A DNA stretch of 64,000 bases from Streptococcus mitis subsp. hohhotensis (lineage in GTDB: Bacteria > Bacillota > Bacilli > Lactobacillales > Streptococcaceae): assembly GCF_020089495.2 (NCBI RefSeq), contig NZ_JAIRCA020000006.1:46993-110992 (forward strand). The letters run 5' to 3'. Both the position numbers and the translations under genes were made by a program. The notes beneath the pieces are model-generated. The model searched no databases and was not told the DNA's origin. It saw only the letters and a program-made list of their open reading frames with translations. Of this stretch, positions 1-7,419 are shown piece by piece (position 1 is the first letter of the stretch; the number at the start of each line of letters is the position of its first letter).

Positions 1-70
1 TGGCTAAAGGGAGTTAAGGTCAAGTGATTTTATGTCATCAAAAATTAACAAAAATGTAACATAAAAACAC

Positions 71-100
71 TTGACAGAGTGTTAATTTTTAGGTTATACT
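71..100 (+). promoter_or_regulatory. Sigma-A type promoter with no ORF behind it
   Basis: A perfect -35 TTGACA (71-76) and a -10 TATACT (95-100) are separated by 18 bp. No ORF with a ribosome binding site follows before the terminator at 269-298, so the promoter most likely makes a short non-coding transcript. Confidence 0.6.
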
Positions 101-196
101 TCCTTTAGGGAAATAAGATAAGAGATGGGCAAGAGATAAGAAAAAAATTTTTTTCATAAAGAAAAAGGGGAGTCGGGGCGTAGCCCCGTTGAGATA

Positions 197-224
197 AGTT
201 AGTTTCGGGTACCCGAAACTAACT
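197..224. repeat. 28-bp perfect palindrome, zero spacer
   Basis: Two 14-bp arms meet without a spacer, and the centre contains GGGTACCC. A zero-loop palindrome suits a dimeric protein-binding site or a cruciform better than a transcription terminator. It lies 8 bp after the hairpin at 174-188. Confidence 0.85.
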
Positions 225-268
225 AGAATGGGGCAGTGCATAAAAATTTATGCATTATTAAAAATGTA

Positions 269-298
269 AACAGTTGAGCTTTTCTTGGCTGTTTTTTT
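269..298 (+). terminator. Rho-independent terminator of the candidate small RNA
   Basis: Ten-base-pair stem (three G-U pairs) with left arm 269-278, loop 279-283 and right arm 284-293, running into a T tract that ends at 298. Confidence 0.6.
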
Positions 299-387
299 GT
301 TTTCTAAAAGAAAAAATGAGAGTTTCTTCAACTTATAATTTATAGTAAAGTTCGGGAAAAATAAATTATAAAATCCTCGGAAATGGC

Positions 388-419
388 TTGACAAAAGCAT
401 TTCGGGGGGGGGGTATAAT
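388..419 (+). promoter_or_regulatory. Promoter with G10 homopolymer in the spacer
   Basis: A perfect -35 TTGACA (388-393) and a perfect -10 TATAAT (414-419) flank a 20-bp spacer whose last ten bases (404-413) are all G. Twenty base pairs is longer than the 17 bp optimum; losing three G would give 17 bp. The promoter drives the surface-protein gene at 509. Slipped-strand length changes could switch its strength, which is inference from the known behaviour of homopolymer promoters in other bacteria. Confidence 0.7.
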
Positions 420-508
420 ATAGTAGGAATATTTTAAATGAGTCTATAAATCGAATGAGGAAGCGCTTGCTTCTTGGTTTTGTTAACGACTTTTATAAAG
501 GAGACAAT

Positions 509-3127
509 ATGAATAAAAAAGATATTTTATTAAGCGCTGGCTTAACAACTATTCTTGTTGGGACTGGTGTTGCAAATACAACTGTCCAAGCAGAAGAGGT
601 TGATTCTGGTCAACCCAAGCCTACGGTGAAGACGACTCCTGTTCATGTTACAGAACAAGACGTGAACACGGCAAAAGCTAATGTGAACAGCGCCCAAGCT
701 GATGTCGACGCAAAACAAGGCACAGTCGACCAAGCAAAAGCTGATAAAGTAAAAGCTGATAGCCAAATTGACTCAATCAATAAAGACATCGACACTGCTA
801 ATAACGCAAACAAAATTATCAATGCTCAAAACGATATTATCACTAGCAAAACAGCGGACAAGACAAACGCAACAAACGATTTGAATACCGCTAAAGATGC
901 CGAACGTGATGCGCATACAGCACTAGACAATGCTAACACCGCAAAAACAGAGGCTGATAATGCCCGTGACACTAAGAAAGCTGATGTTGATACGAAACAA
1001 GCAGACCTTGACGCAATCACAGACGCTAATGTACGTAAAAACATCACAAACACAACTAGCAAAATTTCAAACGTTGATAATGATTTGAACGCTAAAGGTG
1101 CACAAATCACAGCTACTGACACTAAAATCGCCGCGAAACAAGGGGAAATCGATAGCTACAAAGTTAAAGTTATTTCAACAGATTTAAACCCTGATGAACG
1201 TAATCACACAGCTCATGATAATCTTAATGATTATGAGTATAACCATGGGTTCTTCCGTAACAACCAAATGGAACCGGTTAACTTCCAAGGTGTTGACATC
1301 AAAGAAATTGACGCAACTAAAGATATGGTTGATTTCGCAGAAGCTTTAGCAGCCTATAAGAAAGCGCCATATGATTGGACAACTCGTAAATACAAAGAAC
1401 GCCCAACATACCGTTACAAGGTAGATAACAAAGGTATTTCAGACGCCTTTGTCAAATTGCTTAATCAACTACGTGTTAATAACAATTTGAAGGGTGATAT
1501 GGTGGTTGACGATGAGTACCTAGCATACGCGCAAAAACGTGCTGATGAAATGCAGAAAACAGGCGTATTGTCACACCGTACCAGTTTAACAGACAAACCG
1601 GGCTATATCAAAGGGGTGCAACCAGACCAGAACGTTGAAAACATCCTTGGCGGGCTATCAGGCCAAATTATCGGTCGCGACAGTGAATATTTGACATTTG
1701 ACCATATCGTAACTAATGAAACGTTGGCTTATGATATGTTGTTGACATACTACTCGGACTATGCAAATGTACGAGGTTTGAAATACGGACACCGCAAAAA
1801 CTTATTGACACCAACAGGTGGTAAAATGGGCGTTGCCATTTCAACCGTCGATGGAAAAGATAAAACAACTTATTTCGGTTCATTCAATGCTAGTGCGCAC
1901 AAAGGTTCAACCTATGAATGGGATGAAAATGACCAAATGTTCTATTCCCTAAACCAAAGCCAAGATGAAAAGGATTATTGGAACCATAGCAACAACTTTA
2001 ATCAAGATGACCCAATGAACCCAACATTCTATGGTAAAAAGATGAAGTTTATCGCAGACACTCATTATGTGTTTGTTAAACGTCAAATCATCGATGACAG
2101 ACCAAAAATGCAAGAAGAGTTAGATGCATTGAAAGCTCAAAAAGCGACACAAGAGCGCGAACGTGACGTATTAGTTTCGAAGAAAGCTGATTTGACTCAA
2201 GAGTTGGATGCGTTAAACAACCAATTGAATGATATTGCTACAGCACGTACAAATGCGACAACAGCTCTAAATCAAGCAAAATCTGATTTAGCTACACTTA
2301 CAGCGACCGCTCAAGACAAAGCAGACGCTGTAGTTCAAAAACAAAAAGAGTTGGATAAGGCAACAGCTCGCGTAAACGATGTAACTTCACGTATCAACAC
2401 AATTCAAAGTGAAATTGATGCGGCAACAAGCAAACGTGATAATGCTATGCGTGTCCACGCGCAATTACCACAATTGCGTGCGAGTTTAACACAAGCAGAA
2501 GCTGATAGAACAAACGTGGAACAACGCATCACAGTTGCAGAGCAAGACTTAGCGGATGCCAAAGCTCGTTTGACACAAGCTCAAGCTGACCACAAATACA
2601 AATCAGATATCTTTTCAATCGATAAGATGCTAAATGTATATACGGATGGTAACCGTGTTATTTCAGCAACACCGAAAGTTGCCCCAACAGTAGATGAATT
2701 ACCAGAATTGGATATCACAGCTGACATCCCTAGTGATTTGAATACAAAACAAAATCCTGACGGTATCGGAGCAACACCAAAAGTAGCTCCAACAGTAGAT
2801 GAATTGCCAGAATTGGATATCACAGCTGACATCCCAAGTGATTTGAATACAAAACAAAATCCTGATGGTATTGGTGCAACACCAAAAGTAGCTCCAACAG
2901 TAGATGAATTGCCAGAGTTGGATCCAAGTGCTATCATTGACAAGCCGGCAGATAAACCAGCAGATAAACCAGCGGACAAGCCGGCAGATAAATCAGCAGA
3001 ACAATATGCGTTACCAAGTACAGGAGAAAATCCTAGGGTAGCAAATTCAATTGTTACAGTTGGCTACGGATTGTTAGCAATGATTGGCTTGGCAGGGTTC
3101 TTTACTAAGCGGAAAGAGACTAAGTAA
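509..3127 (+). CDS. LPXTG cell-wall-anchored SEC10/PgrA-type surface protein (element 1)
   Basis: An 872-aa secreted protein. The ATG at 509 is chosen over an upstream in-frame start at 455 because it has an AAAGGAG ribosome site and begins a normal signal peptide (about residues 1-28, ending TVQA). Alanine/lysine-rich coiled coil covers about 50-210. A CAP/SCP-like region at about 300-450 has the conserved pieces SHRT, VENI and GHRKNLL. A second coiled coil covers about 535-700, then three copies of a 35-residue repeat, a PADK repeat, LPSTGE near residue 835, a hydrophobic span and a KRKE tail. In enterococcal pheromone plasmids, PrgA/Sec10 surface proteins reduce entry of a related element. 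A role here in exclusion or cell contact is inference. Its promoter carries a G10 tract. Confidence 0.85.
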   Translation: MNKKDILLSAGLTTILVGTGVANTTVQAEEVDSGQPKPTVKTTPVHVTEQDVNTAKANVNSAQADVDAKQGTVDQAKADKVKADSQIDSINKDIDTANNANKIINAQNDIITSKTADKTNATNDLNTAKDAERDAHTALDNANTAKTEADNARDTKKADVDTKQADLDAITDANVRKNITNTTSKISNVDNDLNAKGAQITATDTKIAAKQGEIDSYKVKVISTDLNPDERNHTAHDNLNDYEYNHGFFRNNQMEPVNFQGVDIKEIDATKDMVDFAEALAAYKKAPYDWTTRKYKERPTYRYKVDNKGISDAFVKLLNQLRVNNNLKGDMVVDDEYLAYAQKRADEMQKTGVLSHRTSLTDKPGYIKGVQPDQNVENILGGLSGQIIGRDSEYLTFDHIVTNETLAYDMLLTYYSDYANVRGLKYGHRKNLLTPTGGKMGVAISTVDGKDKTTYFGSFNASAHKGSTYEWDENDQMFYSLNQSQDEKDYWNHSNNFNQDDPMNPTFYGKKMKFIADTHYVFVKRQIIDDRPKMQEELDALKAQKATQERERDVLVSKKADLTQELDALNNQLNDIATARTNATTALNQAKSDLATLTATAQDKADAVVQKQKELDKATARVNDVTSRINTIQSEIDAATSKRDNAMRVHAQLPQLRASLTQAEADRTNVEQRITVAEQDLADAKARLTQAQADHKYKSDIFSIDKMLNVYTDGNRVISATPKVAPTVDELPELDITADIPSDLNTKQNPDGIGATPKVAPTVDELPELDITADIPSDLNTKQNPDGIGATPKVAPTVDELPELDPSAIIDKPADKPADKPADKPADKSAEQYALPSTGENPRVANSIVTVGYGLLAMIGLAGFFTKRKETK
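2666..2923 (+). repeat. 105-bp in-frame tandem repeat, about 2.5 copies
   Basis: Units start at 2666, 2771 and 2876, exactly 105 bp (35 codons) apart; the third stops after 48 bp. Each unit begins ATPKVAPTVDELPELD. The first two differ mainly at synonymous positions, so the copies are not brand new. A 12-bp PADK-coding repeat follows at about 2941-2993. Both lie in the wall-spanning stalk, where copy number often varies between strains. Confidence 0.9.
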
Positions 3128-3182
3128 TTATATAGAACTATCTAGTGTCATGCTGGATAGTTTATTTTAAAAAGGAGAAGTA

Positions 3183-3782
3183 ATGGCAGTAGAAGATAAG
3201 ATTAAAAATCTATTAGATATGTTAGACGGTTATGGTTACCAGTATAAGTTATTTGACGATAAAGTTGTTGTTGAGAATCATTCATCGGATATAATACGAG
3301 CAGTAGAGATATTGGAAGAATTTTCTAAATATAATTTGATTCCAATGTACCGAACCACTTCGTTTAAAAACGTACCGAAATTAGTTTATTATTCCTTTAT
3401 GACAAAACTAGAAGAGATTTATAAAGAAGAAGCAAATAGAATAGGGATAGAATTTAAAGATTTCTATTTAAAGGAAAGATACAAATTAAAGGAATATCCT
3501 GAGTATATGCATGCTAGTTTTTCTGATTATGGAACATTTATAATAGATTACTATGATACAGAAAGCTTAGTTATTAAAGGTTGGCCAAAGAATTCTGCGG
3601 TGAGTTTGGCTAGTAATGATAGAATAAAACAATATATAAATAAAGACACTTTTACCATAGATTTTAATCGTGTGAAAAATGTGGATAATCAAGCTAATCT
3701 GATGTATGGTTATTTAGAGATGATTGATGAAGAGCCTGAATTTTTAGAAGAACTAATTAGAAATCATAGCTCTAGTTTTTAA
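3183..3782 (+). CDS. Hypothetical protein, 199 aa (element 1)
   Basis: Not recognised. The start follows AAAAGGAG by 5 bases, 56 bp after the LPXTG gene and in the same direction, so it is probably cotranscribed. The protein is acidic and soluble, with no signal peptide or membrane span and many aromatic residues in the middle (about 85-150). Its AT-rich codon use differs from the preceding surface-protein gene and points to accessory DNA. A link to immunity, regulation or cargo function is not visible. Confidence 0.6.
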   Translation: MAVEDKIKNLLDMLDGYGYQYKLFDDKVVVENHSSDIIRAVEILEEFSKYNLIPMYRTTSFKNVPKLVYYSFMTKLEEIYKEEANRIGIEFKDFYLKERYKLKEYPEYMHASFSDYGTFIIDYYDTESLVIKGWPKNSAVSLASNDRIKQYINKDTFTIDFNRVKNVDNQANLMYGYLEMIDEEPEFLEELIRNHSSSF

Positions 3783-3815
3783 GTAGGTTTGTTGAGTACA
3801 CACACGAGGTATTAA

Positions 3816-4202
3816 ATGAGAAATATAAATTATTCAGCATTTTTAAGTGCTAAAGATGCTCTAACTTTTGAAGAATGTCAAAACATTCATCAGACAATTC
3901 TAAACAATATTGGTAACGATGAGGAAATTTTAAAAGTATGGTCTGAGTTTTTGCAAGCTAGTATAAGCTATGCTCATATTCGTAGCCAGTGGTTGCTATG
4001 GGAACGTGAAGAGCGTCAACAAAAAGATGAAGGTAGAACAGCAAAGCATGAGCGAGTAATATATTGTCTAAAGCTTCCTAGTCGTTATCTAGGGCAAGAA
4101 GGTGTGGACGTTTCATGGTTTGATTCTATAGAGGATAACAGAAAGCAAATAGGAGATTTTGCTTGTTATATAGCTTATATCTACTCTATAAATGCTAGAT
4201 AG
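3816..4202 (+). CDS. Hypothetical protein, 128 aa (element 1)
   Basis: Not recognised. It begins after ACGAGG, 33 bp behind the 199-aa gene, and seems to end the same transcription unit, because a strong terminator starts at its stop codon. The sequence looks helical and rich in Trp and charged residues (WEREERQQKDEGR near residues 60-72), with no membrane span or signal. It is the last gene before the shared attachment-end sequence of element 1. Confidence 0.6.
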   Translation: MRNINYSAFLSAKDALTFEECQNIHQTILNNIGNDEEILKVWSEFLQASISYAHIRSQWLLWEREERQQKDEGRTAKHERVIYCLKLPSRYLGQEGVDVSWFDSIEDNRKQIGDFACYIAYIYSINAR

Positions 4203-4232
4203 AAAATGCAGGCTGATTAATGCCTGCATTTT
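4203..4232 (+). terminator. Strong rho-independent terminator
   Basis: Perfect 11-bp arms (4203-4213 and 4222-4232), AAAATGCAGGC and its complement, with an 8-base loop. It begins immediately after the TAG of the 128-aa gene. Confidence 0.85.
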
Positions 4233-4302
4233 GAACTTCAATTATTCATTCAAAAGATTTTACTATTTTCATGAATAAACTTGAAGTGAAAGAATAAAAA
4301 AT

Positions 4303-4333
4303 GAAGAGCTACTCATCTGTGAAGTAGCTCTTC
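4303..4333. terminator. Second hairpin, likely backup or bidirectional terminator
   Basis: Perfect 11-bp arms (4303-4313 and 4323-4333, GAAGAGCTACT) with a 9-base loop. A longer imperfect hairpin lies between this and the first terminator (about 4236-4284). Three successive hairpins would insulate the end of element 1 from the integrase region. Confidence 0.6.
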
Positions 4334-4369
4334 TCTTATATCCGTAATCTCTTTTTATTTATCTGAAAA

Positions 4370-4388
4370 TGTAGAGAAAAATGTAGAG
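4370..4388 (+). repeat. Paired TGTAGAG repeats, putative integrase arm sites of element 1
   Basis: TGTAGAG occurs at 4370-4376 and 4382-4388, exactly 12 bp apart. The same position at the right end of element 2 carries GGTAGTG twice, also 12 bp apart. This suggests arm-type binding sites for the integrase of element 1, whose gene is outside the window. A single TGTAGAG also occurs at 4542-4548. Confidence 0.5.
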
Positions 4389-4500
4389 ATTCGGCTGATT
4401 TGTATTGCAATACATTGAAATTTGAAATTTCAAGAATCGCTTAAAATCAGGTTTTCTCACGCCTACTGACGTGTAGTGAATCTCTATTTAACCTCTGTAA
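4389..4500. other. Attachment-end repeat between the tandem elements (attR of element 1 / attL of element 2)
   Basis: About 112 bp here align with 12033-12144 at roughly 86% identity by my hand count (about 16 differences). The last part copies the 3' end of rpmG: CTATTT, one mismatch, then ACCTCTGTAA. Beyond that point the two sequences are unrelated, so the crossover lies in or near this segment. The stretch from here to the integrase stop at 4588 has no gene, only arm-type repeats. Confidence 0.75.
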
Positions 4501-4562
4501 GGGTTAAATAATTGACCTATATCCCCTATATTATCAAGGATTGTAGAGCTTTAAAGTTTAAA

Positions 4563-4581
4563 GGTAGTGATAAAGGTAGTG
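4563..4581 (+). repeat. Paired GGTAGTG repeats, left arm sites of element 2
   Basis: GGTAGTG at 4563-4569 and 4575-4581, 12 bp apart, directly beside the 3' end of the integrase gene. The same pair recurs at the other end of element 2 (12014-12032), as expected for arm-type sites of this integrase. Confidence 0.6.
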
Positions 4582-4587
4582 ATGGAA

Positions 4588-5853
4588 TCAACTTGCCAGC
4601 TCTTCCATTTTATTTAGGAAAATATCCACTGCTTCAAACTTCTTTTTAGGAGCTAATTCAGCATAGGTATCCATAGTTGTTGATATGGACTTGTGTCCCA
4701 TTCTATGTTGTAGCTCTTTCCAGTTCATACCAGCATTTAACATCATAGAAGCGTGTGTATGGCGGAAAAGATGGAAACCATAGTCAGGCAAACCAAGAGC
4801 CACTAATCGCTTTTTAAGGGTTGCCCGTTCATTTCTATCACACATATAGTTGCCATAGATAGTTGGGAAGATAAGTGAAGATTTTGGTAGACTATGCTTT
4901 TCAAAATAGTCAGTCATTTCCTCGTGAAACTTTTTGAGACTTTCCATGATTGAAAGTGGAACTGCAACCCTACGATTCCCAGAATCCGTTTTAGGAGTTT
5001 TCTTACAAACCATTTCCCCTTTGATACCTAGTTTTTTATTTGCACTTTTCCACATTAATGTTTTACTGACAAGAATTTCATTAGTTTCAAAATCAAGGTC
5101 AGTAATTTCTAACGCTAGCAACTCATTGATTCGTAATGCAGACGCTAATAGCGTGTTACAAATGACCTTAAAGCGTCTATTTGCTCTGGTATTGGGCAAG
5201 GTCTCAAGGTAAAATAACCAATGTTTCAGATTATCATCATGGAGTACCATGATACGCTCTTTGTTTGCTTTTGGTTTAGGTGGAATCTTGATTGATTTAG
5301 CTGGATTAGTGGTCAGCCCACAGTTTGTAATGCCAAAATCAAAAATATCACTGACTTTGTGAGCCATTGCACCAAAATCTTTTGCACTACCTTTCGGGGC
5401 ACGTTTTACACCGGAATCAACAGATTTCTTTGCTTTTCTAGCTAGCTTATTTACCCAAAGTTGAACATCAGCAGGTTCAATTTGACAAGGTTTATAATCC
5501 CCAAAGTGAGGAATAATATAGGTATCAAGATACCCCCTCACTCGGTTGATAGTGTTTTGTGAAGACACCCAAGTTTTGAAGTTGCTAAACCATACCTCAG
5601 CTAGACTTTCAAAGTTATCAATTTTGATAGTTTCTTTAAGGGTAGAGCCAGTTTTTTCAAATTCAATTTTAGCTTCAACAATTTTTCTATCCAAAGATTT
5701 CAATGTCTTAGCAGTGATAGTTTTTGTGATGCGTTTACCAGTCTTTACATCAGTTCCAATGTAAACACCTTTAAGTGAATAACTGATTACACCATTTTGT
5801 TTTGTTATTTTTGTTATTTTTTTATTGTTGTGTTGAATGATTTCTTTACTCAT
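4588..5853 (-). CDS. int: Tyrosine site-specific integrase of element 2
   Basis: A 421-aa tyrosine recombinase that would integrate and excise the element at the 3' end of rpmG. The ATG at 5853 is preferred over an upstream TTG at 5874 because AGAGG lies 6 bases before it. Order: N-terminal arm-binding region, SAM-like core-binding domain (about 60-170), catalytic domain (about 190-410). Visible catalytic elements are ALRINELLALE (first Arg), HLFRHTH (HxxR box), GHKS and the Tyr in MDTYAEL near residue 397. It is encoded next to the left attachment end and reads toward it, downstream of the excisionase gene, with GGTAGTG arm repeats just past its stop. Confidence 0.95.
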   Translation of the reverse strand: MSKEIIQHNNKKITKITKQNGVISYSLKGVYIGTDVKTGKRITKTITAKTLKSLDRKIVEAKIEFEKTGSTLKETIKIDNFESLAEVWFSNFKTWVSSQNTINRVRGYLDTYIIPHFGDYKPCQIEPADVQLWVNKLARKAKKSVDSGVKRAPKGSAKDFGAMAHKVSDIFDFGITNCGLTTNPAKSIKIPPKPKANKERIMVLHDDNLKHWLFYLETLPNTRANRRFKVICNTLLASALRINELLALEITDLDFETNEILVSKTLMWKSANKKLGIKGEMVCKKTPKTDSGNRRVAVPLSIMESLKKFHEEMTDYFEKHSLPKSSLIFPTIYGNYMCDRNERATLKKRLVALGLPDYGFHLFRHTHASMMLNAGMNWKELQHRMGHKSISTTMDTYAELAPKKKFEAVDIFLNKMEELAS

Positions 5854-5938
5854 ATAGCCTCTTTTTTCGGACAATTAAAAGGCTAGAATAGGACCCTCAC
5901 ATTCTTTATTTGATAATTCTATTCTAACATACTTAAAG

Positions 5939-6193
5939 TTAAATAGTCAAAAATCCAATGACATCTTCCAATTTATAATAAATTGTACGCGTGCCTTCGA
6001 TTGGAGGCTCAAGTCGTTTTAAACCTTTATTTTCCCATGATTTCAACGTGTTAGGAGAAATCTGTAAAATTTTCAATAGTTCTTTCTGTGTGACTATTCC
6101 ATGAGAACTATTACTTTTTAATTCTTGTTGAATGATAACAATGAGCATATTTAGTAGCTCTTCAATTTGATTTAATTTCGTCATATCCGTCAT
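5939..6193 (-). CDS. xis: Excisionase-like winged-helix DNA-binding protein
   Basis: An 84-aa protein with a MerR/helix-turn-helix type DNA-binding domain (about 32-82): TQKELLKILQISPNTLKSWE, then a short wing and YYKLEDVIGFL. Such proteins next to tyrosine integrases direct excision. The start at 6193 has AAAGGA upstream. It lies between rep and int on the same strand, 21 bp after rep and 85 bp before the int start, so the three are probably cotranscribed. Excisionase is the best guess; a transcription regulator is possible. Confidence 0.75.
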   Translation of the reverse strand: MTDMTKLNQIEELLNMLIVIIQQELKSNSSHGIVTQKELLKILQISPNTLKSWENKGLKRLEPPIEGTRTIYYKLEDVIGFLTI

Positions 6194-6214
6194 ATTAGTT
6201 TTCCTTTCGTTCTC

Positions 6215-7345
6215 TTACTTGAATACACGCCACGGCTCTTTTTCTTTCTTTAATTCATCTTTTTTATTATTTAAAAAGATGATAGTATCAGGAGAGGGTT
6301 TATACTTTGTTTTGAAATGAATCAAAACATGCTTGAAAAATTCCTGAATTGCTTCTTTACCGTAAATTTTATCAATCTTGTATAGAAAAGATTCTAAACC
6401 ACTATTTTTTAACAAATAAATGTAAGTAGATAGTAAGTCATTCTTCCGCCTTGGTTTTGACCTTAATAAATCAAAATCAGTCGAAACGTATTCCAGCATA
6501 ACCTTTGAAATATCCCATAATTCATCATTTTTGAAAAATAAATATTTGTCAGTAAATCGTTGAAAAATTAGGCTCGACAACTCTTTATCATTCCGACATT
6601 TTAAAATATCTAAACCAGTTTGGTTAGCGTAAGCCTGTCTGATTGACATTTCAAATCGCACCCAATCTTGACATTTTAGGGCTTCGTCATAATAGATACC
6701 TTTCTTTTTCTCCTGTTCCAGTTTTTTATCATAGATGCGCAGAAGTAGAGAATTTCCCTTGTTTGCTTTGCTGCCGACATAAATCGTTTCTACTCTGTTA
6801 TTTGTATTGATAGTGCCGATATTTGACTGATTTTTTCTCAATTTGATTTTATTTGTAAAACTGTCAACGTATTTTGATTTTATTGTTGACTTATTTAACT
6901 CCTGATGAATCTGATTCACTTTCAAACCTTCATCTATAAAATCAATCGCAAAATCAATTTTTGAAACTCTACAACTACCGCTAAAATAATTTTCTAATTC
7001 AAAAAATTTTTGAACTAATTGACGATACGAAATTTTTTGATTATCTTCGTCCCTTCGTTTCATGTAATGTTTTAAACCTTGACCCGAGAATTTGAGAAAA
7101 ATTCCCATCCTTGGGCTATCCGTGTTAAAACATAATAGAATTTCAAATTCATCAAAGTTGATAATATAATTGTAGCCTGCAAATCCTTTTTCATTTAACT
7201 TGAAATTGACTGTGTACTTTTCTAATTCCAATAATTCATCAATTTTTGAACAAATATCCAAAGCAAATGTTTCATAATTAGACATCATCTCATTAAATTC
7301 AGACAAAAATACAAATGAAATTTCATCAACATCACATTGAATCAT
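6215..7345 (-). CDS. Rep_trans/MobT-type replication initiator or relaxase
   Basis: A 376-aa member of the replication-initiation-factor family (Rep_trans), which nicks one strand to start rolling-circle replication or transfer. Visible family blocks are the YVGSKANKGNSLLLRIYDKKLEQ stretch (about residues 190-215), with the candidate active Tyr in IYDK, followed by WVRFEMSIRQAYA. The start at 7345 has AAGGAG 9 bases upstream. In ICEBs1 and Tn916 the related NicK/MobT proteins also act as relaxases at oriT. An oriT-like hairpin (7379-7392) lies just upstream of this gene on its coding strand. No coupling protein or type IV secretion gene is present, so transfer would need a helper. Confidence 0.8.
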   Translation of the reverse strand: MIQCDVDEISFVFLSEFNEMMSNYETFALDICSKIDELLELEKYTVNFKLNEKGFAGYNYIINFDEFEILLCFNTDSPRMGIFLKFSGQGLKHYMKRRDEDNQKISYRQLVQKFFELENYFSGSCRVSKIDFAIDFIDEGLKVNQIHQELNKSTIKSKYVDSFTNKIKLRKNQSNIGTINTNNRVETIYVGSKANKGNSLLLRIYDKKLEQEKKKGIYYDEALKCQDWVRFEMSIRQAYANQTGLDILKCRNDKELSSLIFQRFTDKYLFFKNDELWDISKVMLEYVSTDFDLLRSKPRRKNDLLSTYIYLLKNSGLESFLYKIDKIYGKEAIQEFFKHVLIHFKTKYKPSPDTIIFLNNKKDELKKEKEPWRVFK

Positions 7346-7378
7346 ATAACATAACTCCTTTTTATTGTTTTGTAGTTG

Positions 7379-7392
7379 ACCCCGTTAGGGGT
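7379..7392 (-). other. Putative nick site (oriT / double-strand origin) hairpin
   Basis: On the minus strand it reads ACCCC-TAAC-GGGGT: five-base GC arms and a four-base loop. It lies 34 bp upstream of rep. The oriT of ICEBs1, cut by the related relaxase NicK, also has C-run/G-run arms around CTAAC. The similarity is seen; the function is inferred. Confidence 0.5.
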
Positions 7393-7409
7393 GGGGACTG
7401 GGAAGGGGG
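7388..7409 (+). other. G-quadruplex motif in the leader of the 358-aa gene
   Basis: Four G runs (7388-7391, 7393-7396, 7400-7402, 7405-7409) with loops of 1, 3 and 2 bases meet the canonical G4 pattern. The last run is also the ribosome site for the ATG at 7420. It overlaps the hairpin at 7379-7392. Such a G-rich block is exceptional in this AT-rich element. Confidence 0.7.
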
Positions 7410-7419
7410 TCATTACTAA

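Larger units (their letters stand above)
107..298 (+). ncRNA. Candidate ~190-nt structured small RNA (element 1)
   Basis: The stretch from the predicted start near 107 to the terminator at 269-298 has no plausible ORF. It contains a GC-rich hairpin (arms 174-179 and 183-188, three-base loop) and the 28-bp perfect palindrome at 197-224. These GC-rich blocks stand out in AT-rich surroundings. It could be an antisense or regulatory RNA, or a replication or transfer origin that happens to be transcribed. The promoter, hairpins and terminator are seen in the sequence; the RNA itself is inferred. Confidence 0.4.
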
